A DNA stretch of 64,000 nt from Pseudoalteromonas phenolica (GTDB lineage Bacteria > Pseudomonadota > Gammaproteobacteria > Enterobacterales > Alteromonadaceae): contig NZ_CP013187.1 in assembly GCF_001444405.1 (NCBI RefSeq), positions 2,418,001 to 2,482,000 of the forward strand, written 5' to 3'. A program made the translations under genes and the position numbers. Below the pieces are notes generated by a model. It searched no databases. It saw only the letters and a program-made list of their open reading frames with translations, and was not told where the DNA came from. Below, piece by piece: positions 44,376-53,003 of the stretch (positions are counted from its first letter, which is position 1; every line of letters begins with the position of its first letter).

Positions 44376-44996
44376 TTAACTCTTAGCAATCAATTCATTA
44401 GTTACTTTATCTATACCCACTTCACTAATGCGAGACACAATTTCTTTCTGCTTTGCATTCAACAGTGAAATACTTTCAGCAACTAAGTCATAAACTTGCC
44501 ATTCGCCTTTCTTGTTTTTCCTGAACTTAAATACAATGTCGATACTCGGAGCGCCAGGCTCTACAATCTCTGACTTAACTGAGGCAAACTTACTTTTGCT
44601 GTCTAAAACTGGTTCGATAAAGCGTACGTCTTGGCCTTTGTAACTCATTAATACATTGGCATATGTGCCTGTTAAATATTGCTCAACCGCATCTATAAAA
44701 CTCACCGCTTGCTCGCGTTTTACTTCTCTGACGTGTTTGCCTAGCAACTTAAAAGAAACAAATTTAATATCGATATGTGGCATCAACTGAGCACTGACCA
44801 GCTTTTTAAGCTCAGCACGTTTTGTGTCTTCGTCTAAATCTTTCAACTTACCAATATCGATAAACAACTGATCACCGACTGATTTAATTAATGTATATGG
44901 TGTCTCAGTATTTGCTTGTTTAGAACCCGCGCCAGCACTGTATGCACTGAATAAAATTAATACCGAAAAGAATAAATACTGTATTGCAGTTTTCAT
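44376..44996 (-). CDS. MlaC-like periplasmic phospholipid-binding protein
   Basis: 206 aa. A signal peptide (about 1-24, SAYSAGA) precedes a domain with TPYTLIKSVGDQLFIDIGKL, LVSAQLMPHIDIKFVSFKLLGKH and a final region KGEWQVYDLVAESISLLN, which fits the MlaC/Ttg2D (Tol_Tol_Ttg2) family of periplasmic lipid carriers. The other mla genes (mlaF, mlaE, mlaD) are not nearby, so this is an orphan paralogue. The frame is open to 45116, but GGGGACACATT precedes the ATG at 44996, where a normal signal peptide begins. It is divergent from a PagL-like gene, so both may concern outer-membrane lipids. Confidence 0.85.
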   Translation of the reverse strand: MKTAIQYLFFSVLILFSAYSAGAGSKQANTETPYTLIKSVGDQLFIDIGKLKDLDEDTKRAELKKLVSAQLMPHIDIKFVSFKLLGKHVREVKREQAVSFIDAVEQYLTGTYANVLMSYKGQDVRFIEPVLDSKSKFASVKSEIVEPGAPSIDIVFKFRKNKKGEWQVYDLVAESISLLNAKQKEIVSRISEVGIDKVTNELIAKS

Positions 44997-45055
44997 AATG
45001 TGTCCCCGTTTAGTTAATGTGCGTATATTACGAGTTTGTTTAATGATGAAAAAGA

Positions 45056-45075
45056 CACTCTTTTGCACTCTTTTG
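45056..45075. promoter_or_regulatory. Tandem 10-bp direct repeat, candidate operator
   Basis: CACTCTTTTG occurs twice back to back (45056-45065, 45066-45075) in the region between the MlaC-like and PagL-like genes. The spacing is about one helical turn, as expected for a regulator binding side by side on one face. I do not recognise the regulator; it is not a PhoP box. Confidence 0.35.
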
Positions 45076-45230
45076 TTGCCAAAAATGCACACTAATAAAA
45101 AACCTATATATTTCAATTAGTTTTTTGTTTGTTTCCATTTCAACATCAATATCGTGCACATTTGTTTGCATATAAACACAAATAGCTTTGTGAAAATACG
45201 CTCATTGAAATGATGAGGTTCACATTAACT

Positions 45231-45773
45231 ATGAATTTACTCCGTTTATTGGCGCTTGCCTTATTGATGACATTTACTTCAACTGCGTTTGCAAACAACA
45301 AACATGGTTATGCTATTCACTACATTCATGGTGAAGGAGACGTAGATGGGGTCAAGCTTGCTTATCAGTATCACCCTGAGGGCTTATTACCTGACTCTTG
45401 GAAGAACTTCGACTTACACTTTGAAACCAGCATTAACTTTTGGAATTACTCTGCGACTGAAAGAGGTGTAATAAGCAAACACGATACAAACTTCGTATTG
45501 GCACTCACCCCTGTATTCAAATACCCGCTCTCAACTTGGTATGAAAAGCCACTTTACATAGAGTTGGGTATTGGATTGGCATTGCTAGACGACACGCATT
45601 TTGCTGGTAAAAACGTCAGTACTCATTATCAATTTGAAGACAGACTCGGACTGGTTTATGACTTGGGAGATGCCAAAGTAGCAGTAAGGTATATGCATTA
45701 CTCTAATGCGGGATTCAAAAGCCCAAATCCAGGGCTCGATTTTATTTCACTTTCGTATTCCAGCTTTTTTTAG
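45231..45773 (+). CDS. PagL-like lipid A 3-O-deacylase
   Basis: 180 aa from the ATG at 45231, with a signal peptide (LALALLMTFTSTAFANN). The mature part looks like a small eight-stranded outer-membrane barrel that ends SLSYSSFF, with a C-terminal Phe. The catalytic His-Ser of PagL is seen in YMHYSNAGFKSPNPG near the C-terminus (His-x-Ser-Asn). PagL removes the 3-O acyl chain of lipid A and makes it less inflammatory and the membrane tighter. An alternative ATG lies 21 bases upstream without a Shine-Dalgarno; GAGG precedes the chosen one at a long spacing. It is divergent from the MlaC-like gene, and repeat copy B starts four bases after the stop codon. Confidence 0.82.
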   Translation: MNLLRLLALALLMTFTSTAFANNKHGYAIHYIHGEGDVDGVKLAYQYHPEGLLPDSWKNFDLHFETSINFWNYSATERGVISKHDTNFVLALTPVFKYPLSTWYEKPLYIELGIGLALLDDTHFAGKNVSTHYQFEDRLGLVYDLGDAKVAVRYMHYSNAGFKSPNPGLDFISLSYSSFF

Positions 45774-45776
45774 TTC

Positions 45777-45986
45777 ATACCAACCCTCTTAATTTAGCGA
45801 TCTATTTTGAGGCGAAGAAAACTGTTCGATAGCACCGCTCTCGCGTCCTGCTATCGCTGAGGTACCAACATCCATGTAGGCAAGACAAAAACTTTGCTAT
45901 TTAGTTGTTCTAAATAAGAAGTTTTAACGCAGCTAGCATCAATTTTAGTCCCTTAAAATGAGTGAGGATTATTGAGGGTTGGTATT
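45777..45986 (+). repeat. Intergenic repeat copy B (MITE-like)
   Basis: About 210 bp. Perfect 12-bp terminal inverted repeats ATACCAACCCTC (45777-45788) and GAGGGTTGGTAT (45974-45985). The centre shares TTTGCTATTTAGTTGTTC and the right-hand conserved block with copy C. Relative to copy C it has an extra stretch of about 46 bp that itself contains inverted arms GATAGCA (45828-45834) and TGCTATC (45849-45855). No coding potential. Confidence 0.75.
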
Positions 45987-46054
45987 ATGTTTCCCGAAAG
46001 CTGTTGAAGGGTTATGTGGTTTGGCCACTCAACCCTTTATATAATGGCTTTGAC

Positions 46055-47056
46055 TTATCTAATTTTGATAATCGGTCGCTTTGTACAAGTTTGAGTTAAC
46101 AGCATAGACAAGGCATCGCGCACTGCGGCCACCTCGAAGTCGATAATGTTTAGTTCAGGCGCCTGAATACGTTTTTGTGCCACATCTTGTAAAAGCTGCT
46201 CGCCCATAAAACGTAAATGTTGCTGTGCACATAAGCTATTTGAAAGCCAAGCACCAGACACAGAAACCACTCCAATATTCGGCGCTTTTTCAAAAAGTAG
46301 CTGTTCAGGAATAGTGCTAAAGCCGTTCAGGCACGCAATACGACCACAAAAGCGTAGATGTTGTAAATCTTCTAAGAAAGTTTCACCGCCTTGGGTATTA
46401 ATGATGCAGTCAAATCCCGCATTGCCAATTTCTCTTTTAATTTGTTCGCAAACACCTTCTTGCTCACAATCAAACGCTAAATCAGCACCTAGTTTTTCAA
46501 GGCGCTTCTGATGAGGCTTTTGTGCAAATGCATACACTTGTGCGCCTTGCTGTTTCGCATATTGAATGGCAAAGTGGGCAACCGCACCTTGAGCACTGTT
46601 AATTAGTAACGATTCACCAGGTTGCAACTGCAATTTATTTAAGGCTATGAGTGCCGCCATACCAGCGTTGGGCAAAGATACTGCAACGTCGCTAGATACC
46701 TCATCAGGGATCACTGACACACTGTGACTAGGCACCACTGCATATTCTTTTAACATACCCTGCTGAGAGAGGCAGGCATTAAACAACACACGTGTTCCCT
46801 TGTTTGGGAAAACGCCCTTTGGCGCGTCAACCACAGTGCCCACGGCATCGAGTCCCAATATATGCGGGTAATGCCATTGTGAGAAACCTTCTTGCGCTAA
46901 TCGTGCATCAACATGGTTTAAAGCAACATAATCGATGGCAACCAACAACTCATTAGCGCCCAATTGAGGTACTTGTTGCTCAGCACATCGCAAGTCGAAT
47001 GCCTCTCCAGCTTGAACAAGCTCTAAGACTTTCATTGATTTGTTAACTGCAGACAT
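46055..47056 (-). CDS. Zinc-type MDR oxidoreductase (quinone reductase-like)
   Basis: 333 aa of the medium-chain dehydrogenase/reductase superfamily. An N-terminal GroES-like domain has LGLDAVGTVVDAPKG, and the NAD(P)H-binding fold has LLINSAQGAVAHFAIQYAKQQGAQVYAF, a variant of the usual GxGxxG. The catalytic zinc cysteines are not evident, so it is closer to quinone oxidoreductases, which do not need zinc. The frame is open to 47104, but AGGAA precedes the ATG at 47056. It is divergent from a LysR regulator gene, which probably controls it. The substrate is unknown. Confidence 0.9.
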   Translation of the reverse strand: MSAVNKSMKVLELVQAGEAFDLRCAEQQVPQLGANELLVAIDYVALNHVDARLAQEGFSQWHYPHILGLDAVGTVVDAPKGVFPNKGTRVLFNACLSQQGMLKEYAVVPSHSVSVIPDEVSSDVAVSLPNAGMAALIALNKLQLQPGESLLINSAQGAVAHFAIQYAKQQGAQVYAFAQKPHQKRLEKLGADLAFDCEQEGVCEQIKREIGNAGFDCIINTQGGETFLEDLQHLRFCGRIACLNGFSTIPEQLLFEKAPNIGVVSVSGAWLSNSLCAQQHLRFMGEQLLQDVAQKRIQAPELNIIDFEVAAVRDALSMLLTQTCTKRPIIKIR

Positions 47057-47180
47057 ACATTTCCTGTCATTAAAAGAATCGGTTGTACTTACCAATGCAC
47101 GCAAACTTTTGCAAAATAAATACTAATTTGTCGCTTTTTGTTATTAAAACATGTCAATTCAAGTTCAACAACCTCACTGC

Positions 47181-47226
47181 GACAATTGTCAACATAAGGT
47201 AATGAAACCATTAAATTTATAATTTA
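47181..47226. promoter_or_regulatory. Palindromes in the LysR/MDR divergent promoter
   Basis: A perfect 10-bp palindrome GACAATTGTC (47181-47190) and an inverted repeat TAAATT-TAT-AATTTA (47212-47226) lie midway between the divergent start codons. LysR regulators bind such symmetric AT-rich sites, so these are candidate operators. Confidence 0.4.
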
Positions 47227-47309
47227 TGATTTATTTGTAGATAGTTTACCTAGTTTTACAACTTCATTGGTGCCAAACTATCATCAATATTGATTTTTGG
47301 GATCGCATA

Positions 47310-48257
47310 GTGGATACAACCAGTCGTTTGATCATGTTGCTTGAAGTTGTTGAGCAAGGCTCTTTTTCAAAAGCTGCTGAACTGAGAAACATTGATCGCT
47401 CTGTTATTTCAAAGCAAGTGAGTAAATTAGAAGAAGATTTAGGCGTTCGCTTATTAAATCGAACAACCCGCTCTTTTTCTTTGACTGCAGCTGGTGCTGA
47501 AATGGTAAAGAAAGCTGCAGAACTTAGATTATTGCTACAAGATACTGTTCAATTGGCTGAAAACTATCACCAAGAGCCTCGCGGTTTACTGCGCATTACG
47601 GCGTCGAGTTACATTGGTAAGTTCTACCTCATGCCAGTGATTAATGATTTTCAGAAACGTTTTCCGCAAGTCACCATAGATTTAAGACACGACGACAGAG
47701 TTGTAGATATGGTGTCTGAAGGCTTTGATTTAGCATTTAGAATCGGTGAGCCTCGAGACTCTTCATTGATTGCACGAAAGATTGCTCGCAATCGTATGCT
47801 TATCCTAGCCACGAAACAATTTTTAGAAATTTACGGTGAGCCAAAAACTATGGCTGACTTAGAAGAACTGCCTGCAGCAGCCTATTCGAGTTCACATATC
47901 CGCTTTGAATCTATCAGTTACATAGATGAAAAAGGCGAACCGCAAGAGCAGCCTATTAACCCGGTGTTTAAATCAAACGACGGTGAAGCATTAGTTGAAA
48001 AAGTACTCTCTCATAATGCCTTTATGACAGCCCCCGCTTTCTTTTTTGCAAAACCCATGGAAGAAAGTGATCTAGTACCAATCCTTACCAATGTGAATTT
48101 ACCTGATTATAGTGCCATGTACGCCGTATATCCGCATCGTGACTTACCTGTAAGAACGCGATTATTTTTAGATGCAGCAAGACATTATATTGGTGATAAA
48201 ACGCCTATCTGGGAGAGAAATATTCCAAACATAGAGGGCTTGTATCAACAAAAATAA
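47310..48257 (+). CDS. LysR family transcriptional regulator
   Basis: 315 aa cytoplasmic DNA-binding protein. The winged helix-turn-helix is in residues 1-60 (VVEQGSFSKAAELRNIDRSVISKQVSKLE), followed by an effector-binding domain from about 90 to 290. The start is GTG (47310) with GGGATC upstream. The gene is divergent from an MDR-type oxidoreductase gene with about 250 bp between them, the usual arrangement of a LysR regulator and its target. The effector cannot be predicted. Confidence 0.92.
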   Translation: MDTTSRLIMLLEVVEQGSFSKAAELRNIDRSVISKQVSKLEEDLGVRLLNRTTRSFSLTAAGAEMVKKAAELRLLLQDTVQLAENYHQEPRGLLRITASSYIGKFYLMPVINDFQKRFPQVTIDLRHDDRVVDMVSEGFDLAFRIGEPRDSSLIARKIARNRMLILATKQFLEIYGEPKTMADLEELPAAAYSSSHIRFESISYIDEKGEPQEQPINPVFKSNDGEALVEKVLSHNAFMTAPAFFFAKPMEESDLVPILTNVNLPDYSAMYAVYPHRDLPVRTRLFLDAARHYIGDKTPIWERNIPNIEGLYQQK

Positions 48258-48269
48258 CCGTAAAGCTTG

Positions 48270-49229
48270 CTACTTTAGCGATAACTTTTGTTGATACATT
48301 GCTTTATCTGCGTCGATTAAAACTCGCTCTAACGTGTTGTCTTGGTTTAAGTCTAGAGTAACTAATCCAGAAGAAAAGCCAATAGTATGTGCTGGATATC
48401 GTTCATGAACAAATTCATTGATCCTCGCAATTAACTGCTTCAAGTTTACCTTGTTATCACTATTAAATAGAATAACAAACTCATCACCGCCCCATCGACA
48501 AACCAAATCTGTCGAACGCGTTACTTCAGCCAAGGCTTGCGCAAAAACTTGCAGTAACTTATCGCCCATTTCATGACCTAAGCCATCATTCACTTTTTTA
48601 AAATCATCTAAATCGATAAAACACAGTTTTGCCTTGCGACCAAGGCGCTGAGATAATCTGCGATATTGTTCATAGGCCTCTTCAAACCCCCTTCGGTTCA
48701 ATATACCAGTAAGAGGATCGATTCTGCTCTCTACTCGTAATTGGCTTTCTGTGTATAAATGTGCCAAGTCACTATTCAACACTTCACTCATAAGCTCTAA
48801 TGTATTAACAAGTTGATCGGCATAATCACTTGTTTTGGTATCCATGACACATAACGTGCCAAAAGAGGTACCATCGGGCCAAAGAATTGGATAGCCTAAA
48901 TAAGAAACATAATTATCTTCCGTATACTCAGGGTTGGAGTGCCACTCAGGATGCTGCTCAGCATTTTTTACATACAGAGGGAGACTGTTTTGCACTACGT
49001 AATGACAATAAACATTTTCGTCCATACCAGCAGCGCCCCCAGGTGAGTAGTGGGTTGTAGGCAACTCAGATGCAACAAGCACTTCAATCCCTTTACTACT
49101 TGCTTGAGTCACAAATGCCGCCGGCGCCGCGAATAAATTGGCAACAGTGTTCACCAGTTTTTGCCAGCGCTGCCAATCTATTTCTTCTACTGATAATTCA
49201 TGAAAAGATTTATAAGGATAACTACTCAT
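48270..49229 (-). CDS. GAF-GGDEF diguanylate cyclase
   Basis: About 319 aa with no membrane segment. An N-terminal GAF-like sensor (about 20-150) has FGTLCVMDTKTSDYADQ, the usual end of such domains, and the C-terminal GGDEF domain (about 160-319) has DPLTGILNRRGFEEAY and the active-site motif RWGGDEFVILF. The domain synthesises cyclic di-GMP from GTP. An RxxD inhibitory site is not apparent five residues before the motif. The longer frame starts with TTG at 49247; the ATG at 49229 is preferred, though the Shine-Dalgarno is weak. The gene converges on the LysR gene with 12 bases between stop codons. Confidence 0.92.
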   Translation of the reverse strand: MSSYPYKSFHELSVEEIDWQRWQKLVNTVANLFAAPAAFVTQASSKGIEVLVASELPTTHYSPGGAAGMDENVYCHYVVQNSLPLYVKNAEQHPEWHSNPEYTEDNYVSYLGYPILWPDGTSFGTLCVMDTKTSDYADQLVNTLELMSEVLNSDLAHLYTESQLRVESRIDPLTGILNRRGFEEAYEQYRRLSQRLGRKAKLCFIDLDDFKKVNDGLGHEMGDKLLQVFAQALAEVTRSTDLVCRWGGDEFVILFNSDNKVNLKQLIARINEFVHERYPAHTIGFSSGLVTLDLNQDNTLERVLIDADKAMYQQKLSLK

Positions 49230-49429
49230 TTCGCTACTTAAAGACAATAAACTTTTTATAAAGATAGTAGAAGAAAGTGATTTAGATCTAGTCTGCCAAT
49301 ATGAAGGCCATGATCTAACTTAATTATCAATTTTTTATTGAAAGTGTTTCATCTGTATAAGCAATTATCATTTTTAAAGCTCAAGTTAAAATAATCGCCA
49401 ATAACCCATTCAACCGAATTGGAGACACT

Positions 49430-50086
49430 ATGTCACAACAGATTATTGAAGATTTAAACCGCCGCTATACCGTTAAAAAATACGATGCTACGAAGAAAGT
49501 TTCAAACGATGACTTAAATACGATTCTCGAAGCACTTCGCTTGTCGGCATCATCTATAAACTCTCAGCCTTGGAAATTTGTCGTTATTGAAAGCGACGCA
49601 GCAAAACAAAAACTGCATGATAGCTTTGCCAACAAGCATCAGTTTAATCAGCTTCATGCCAAAGAAGCTTCGCATACGATTCTATTAGCATACGACCCTC
49701 AGTTTACGAAAGAAAAGTTCAGTAAACGTGTCGATGCCGAGGTGAGTTCTGGCCATTTACCTGCTGAAATGTATGACACTTTTATGGGCGCTTATGCTTT
49801 TGCAGAAATGAACACCGATGAGACAGGTTACAACGGTGCTTGGACAAAAGCGCAAGTGTATTTAGCATTGGGTAATTTACTGCATGTACTTGCCAGAATG
49901 GGGATTGCCTCTACCCCAATGGAAGGCGTTGACTCTGAGCTATTGGGCGAATTATTTAAAGAAGAGCTAGACGGACATATCTGTGAAGTGGCCCTTGCAA
50001 TTGGTTACCATAAAGACGGTGAAGACTGGAACCATGGCTTGCCTAAAGCGCGTTTGCCTCGTGAAGCAGTCATTAGCGTGATTTAA
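49430..50086 (+). CDS. Nitroreductase, NfsB-like (FMN-dependent NAD(P)H oxidoreductase)
   Basis: 218 aa, the NfsB length. Typical parts are LNRRYTVKKYD with the FMN-phosphate-binding Arg, SSINSQPWKFVVI, and the C-terminal AIGYHKDGEDWN. Members reduce nitro compounds, quinones or pteridines with NAD(P)H and FMN, as homodimers in the cytoplasm. The start has a good Shine-Dalgarno GGAGACACT before ATG. It lies between two diguanylate cyclase genes with no evident partner. Confidence 0.93.
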   Translation: MSQQIIEDLNRRYTVKKYDATKKVSNDDLNTILEALRLSASSINSQPWKFVVIESDAAKQKLHDSFANKHQFNQLHAKEASHTILLAYDPQFTKEKFSKRVDAEVSSGHLPAEMYDTFMGAYAFAEMNTDETGYNGAWTKAQVYLALGNLLHVLARMGIASTPMEGVDSELLGELFKEELDGHICEVALAIGYHKDGEDWNHGLPKARLPREAVISVI

Positions 50087-50108
50087 ATGCTATTTTGGTA
50101 GTCGTTAA

Positions 50109-51017
50109 TTAGGCGACTACCACTTTATTTCTACCGTTTTGCTTTGCCTTGTAAAGTGCTTTGTCGGCGGATAAAAACACATCGTCAACATCATTATGAC
50201 TTGCACAAATCTCTGCCACACCAAAGGAGCAAGTCACTTTAATATGTATTTGCTCGCCCTCAATGGTTGTATTCTCTATTGATAGGCGCATGCGTTCTGC
50301 AACGACACCCGCTTGCTTTGCATCCGTATTAGGTAACACAACGGCGTATTCTTCGCCGCCAAGTCGACCTACTAAGTCGTATTCTCGTACTTCTTTTTGT
50401 AGCACATCGGCTACCTGACTTATCACCCTATCACCCACTGGGTGACCATAGTTGTCATTTACTTTTTTGAAAAAATCGATATCAAGAATGAGTAGAGATA
50501 AGGGCGTAAGTAAACGCTTTGCTCTATTAAATTCTATCGTCACTTTGTCGAACAAAGCTCTGCGATTACTCAGCCCTGTGAGTTCGTCGGTTGTGGCCTG
50601 CTCATGTAATACCTCATTTAACTGAGTCAATTGTTGTTTGGCCACCTCTAGTTCAGTGATGTCCATACCCAATACAACATGGCCGCCATCTGAAAGTGTC
50701 ATTCGCTGCATTTTGAAAAATCGTCCATCAACGGTATCCGTTATAAATTGCCGCTCAGTTGTGCTTGACTGCATTCGCTCGACATTTTCTAACCAGGCTT
50801 TTAAGTCATCTGAGTCTATTTTTACACCCACTGACTTTGCATACATCTCGCTAATCACTTCAGACTGCTTGCGGCCTAAGATTGATTTAACGGGCAACCC
50901 AAGTAGTTCAGCCATTTTATTGTTGCAGTATTGATACACAAAATATTTGTCCATCATGCCGACAGCAACGGCAGTTTCATCCATGATCTCTTCAAAAGGA
51001 ATTTGGATCTCTGCCAT
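50109..51017 (-). CDS. PAS-GGDEF diguanylate cyclase
   Basis: 302 aa, soluble. The PAS domain (about 8-120) has FVYQYCNNKMAELLGLPVKSILGR and the GGDEF domain (about 140-300) has DELTGLSNRRALFDKV and the active-site variant GRLGGEEYAVVLPN. GGEEY is a functional form in many cyclases. It would make cyclic di-GMP in response to a signal, possibly redox or a small ligand. The frame extends to 51062, but the ATG at 51017 with GAGG upstream starts a family-like MAEIQIPFEEIMDE. The gene is the second cyclase within 3 kb. Confidence 0.9.
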   Translation of the reverse strand: MAEIQIPFEEIMDETAVAVGMMDKYFVYQYCNNKMAELLGLPVKSILGRKQSEVISEMYAKSVGVKIDSDDLKAWLENVERMQSSTTERQFITDTVDGRFFKMQRMTLSDGGHVVLGMDITELEVAKQQLTQLNEVLHEQATTDELTGLSNRRALFDKVTIEFNRAKRLLTPLSLLILDIDFFKKVNDNYGHPVGDRVISQVADVLQKEVREYDLVGRLGGEEYAVVLPNTDAKQAGVVAERMRLSIENTTIEGEQIHIKVTCSFGVAEICASHNDVDDVFLSADKALYKAKQNGRNKVVVA

Positions 51018-51097
51018 TAAACGCGCACCTCGAGTCAGAACAATACACTTAATTATAGACAAGCTTTATCAGACTCAAGGTTCAATTGCATAATATG

Positions 51098-51748
51098 TCA
51101 AACAGGCAAGTGACCCACTTTGACTAAAATAATGGTTTCTTGATCCACAAAGGGGTGATGTTCACTCATGTGAGGACTGCGTAACCATGTGCCTTTTGGG
51201 TACCTTCCTTGTTCATCAATAAACTCACCTCTTAAGACTAGTATTTCTTCACCACCAAAATGTTTGTGGGGCACAAATTGCTCGCCCGCAGGCCACTTCA
51301 CTAATGCAGTGTGTTCATGAACATGGCTATGTAACGGCATGACTTGCAAGTTACCCTGCCCTTGTTGCCACTGGTTTTCTAAGGTGTTCACTCTTATCGT
51401 TTCGGTGTCTTGTTCATCAAACTGATTAAGTTTAACGAAGATAACACAGCCCCCTTTACTAAATGGTGCATGAACGCTGTTTGGCGGATTACGGATATAG
51501 GTCCCTGCAGGGTAATCACCAAACTCGTCAGAAAACACGCCCTCTAGCACAAAGATTTCCTCACCCATAGGGTGAGGATGTGGCTTAAAAGCAGAGCCCG
51601 CGTCATATTTCACAATACTTGTGGTATGTCCTGACTCTTTGTCTTCACGCTCTAAAGGTTTACGCCACACACCTTGAGAAGGGCTAGGCTGCCATGGCAT
51701 GTCGGCTGTTTCTATCACTAAACGTTCTAGAAAATTCATATTCAGCAT
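51098..51748 (-). CDS. Bicupin (ChrR-type cupin) protein
   Basis: 216 aa with two cupin modules. Each has the metal-ligand pattern: FKPHPHPMGEEIFVLEGVF near residues 53-72 and FVPHKHFGGEEILVLRGEF near residues 159-178. The HPHPxGEE and HKHxGGEE motifs are the His-x-His-x5-Glu set of ChrR-like cupins, which bind zinc or iron. Members respond to singlet oxygen in some anti-sigma factors; here no sigma factor is present and the function is unknown, perhaps a dioxygenase. It lies 35 bases downstream of a short-chain dehydrogenase gene, so both are probably one operon under the divergent HxlR regulator. Confidence 0.88.
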   Translation of the reverse strand: MLNMNFLERLVIETADMPWQPSPSQGVWRKPLEREDKESGHTTSIVKYDAGSAFKPHPHPMGEEIFVLEGVFSDEFGDYPAGTYIRNPPNSVHAPFSKGGCVIFVKLNQFDEQDTETIRVNTLENQWQQGQGNLQVMPLHSHVHEHTALVKWPAGEQFVPHKHFGGEEILVLRGEFIDEQGRYPKGTWLRSPHMSEHHPFVDQETIILVKVGHLPV

Positions 51749-51783
51749 ATTTGTCTCCTACAAAGCAAAAGGTACTCAATGTA

Positions 51784-52551
51784 TTAATTTCTTCCCGCCA
51801 TCACACCGCCATCCACATCTAAAATGCTGCCTGTGATCCAACTTGCATCGTCCGATAATAAAAAGACGATACTGTTCGCAATATCATTTGGCTCACCCAC
51901 TCGTCCTATTGGGTGAAATGCATTAAAACTGTTTAAGGTAGAGTCTATGTCTTCAGGCGCAATAAAAGAGCCATAAATCGGGGTTTTAACCACAGCCGGA
52001 GACACCGCATTAACGCGAATTTTGTCATCCGCAAGTTCCATCGCCAAATGCTGAGTAAAAGCATGCAAGCCTGCTTTTGCCATAGAATAAGCTGACGAAG
52101 GCGTGGCTTTGATGGCTTGCTTTGCCCACATAGAACCAATATTTACAATGCTACCACTACCCGCTTTTTGCATATTCTTGACCACCGCTTGAGTCAGTAG
52201 AAATGTTGCTTTGTTTAAATCGTGGTATTGATTGTAATCAGCTAAAGAGTGCTCAACAAAAGCCAAGGGGGAAAAATAGCCTGCCGCATTCACTAAGTAA
52301 GCATAGTGTGTCGACGATGCTGTAATTTTGCTTGCAAGTGCCTGTACAGCATCAATGTCATATAAATCGATTTGTGTGCCGATGACCTGACCTAGACCGC
52401 TCAGCTCACTGACGGCTTTATCGAGTTTTTCTGCATTGTTCGCTAAAATTTCTACATTAAGTCCAAGTTCTAATAGTGTCTTTGCTGTCGCGAAGCCCAT
52501 GCCACTAGAACCGCCAATAATCATCACTGTGCCTGCATTTGAAAGTTTCAT
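51784..52551 (-). CDS. Short-chain dehydrogenase/reductase
   Basis: 255 aa classical SDR of the Rossmann fold. The cofactor motif GGSSGMGFA lies at about residues 13-21, the catalytic Ser in IVNIGSMWAK, and the Tyr-Lys pair in SAYSMAKAG near 155. The end DVDGGVMAGRN is typical. It would oxidise or reduce a hydroxy or keto group with NAD(P)(H). The frame is open to 52620 but AAGAGA precedes the ATG at 52551, where MKLSNAGTVMIIGGSSG begins. The gene is divergent from an HxlR regulator. Confidence 0.92.
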   Translation of the reverse strand: MKLSNAGTVMIIGGSSGMGFATAKTLLELGLNVEILANNAEKLDKAVSELSGLGQVIGTQIDLYDIDAVQALASKITASSTHYAYLVNAAGYFSPLAFVEHSLADYNQYHDLNKATFLLTQAVVKNMQKAGSGSIVNIGSMWAKQAIKATPSSAYSMAKAGLHAFTQHLAMELADDKIRVNAVSPAVVKTPIYGSFIAPEDIDSTLNSFNAFHPIGRVGEPNDIANSIVFLLSDDASWITGSILDVDGGVMAGRN

Positions 52552-52655
52552 AATCACATCTCTTGTTTGTAAAAGTCGTGATAATATTAATTTTACGAAA
52601 AGCCTCTGAATAGTAAGCACAATTTGGTTAGGTAGGTACTTTTTGGTACATCTTT

Positions 52656-53003
52656 ATGACAGCAAACGAAAAAATATTTCCAAGAAAATTAGCGCCTCAA
52701 TCTAGCGCCCGTATGGTCGAAACCATTTATGGCTGTAAATGGTCTTTAACTGTGTATCAATTATTAGATGAAGGGATAAATCGCCCCGGTGAAATGGTCC
52801 GTCAAGTTGAAGGGCTAACTACTAAAGTGCTTAATCAATGTCTCAAACGTAATGTCGAGTTTGGTATTTTAGAAAAGCAAATATTCAACGAACTGCCTCC
52901 TCGCGTTGAATATCAAGTGACCCCGTTTGGCGAAAAGTTTTTAGCCATTCTTGAGCAGTTAGAAAACTTACAATCTGAGATAGATTTATACCAATCCTCT
53001 TAA
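52656..53003 (+). CDS. HxlR family transcriptional regulator
   Basis: 115 aa. The winged-helix domain covers about residues 20-100: GCKWSLTVYQLLDEGINRPGEM, TTKVLNQCLKRNVEFGILEK and PPRVEYQVTPFGEKF, the HxlR signature. Many HxlR proteins sense formaldehyde, quinones or disulfide stress through a cysteine near the N-terminus; here Cys27 in YGCKW is a candidate. It is divergent from the SDR-bicupin operon and probably regulates it. The final codons (YQSS and stop) are encoded by the terminal repeat of the adjacent repeat copy C, so the present C-terminus was set by that element. Confidence 0.9.
   Translation: MTANEKIFPRKLAPQSSARMVETIYGCKWSLTVYQLLDEGINRPGEMVRQVEGLTTKVLNQCLKRNVEFGILEKQIFNELPPRVEYQVTPFGEKFLAILEQLENLQSEIDLYQSS

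Noticed and set aside
44376..45116. Longer N-terminus of the MlaC-like protein from 45116
   Set aside because: It would cross the promoter region and place 40 non-conserved residues before a normal signal peptide; the ATG at 44996 has GGGGA upstream.
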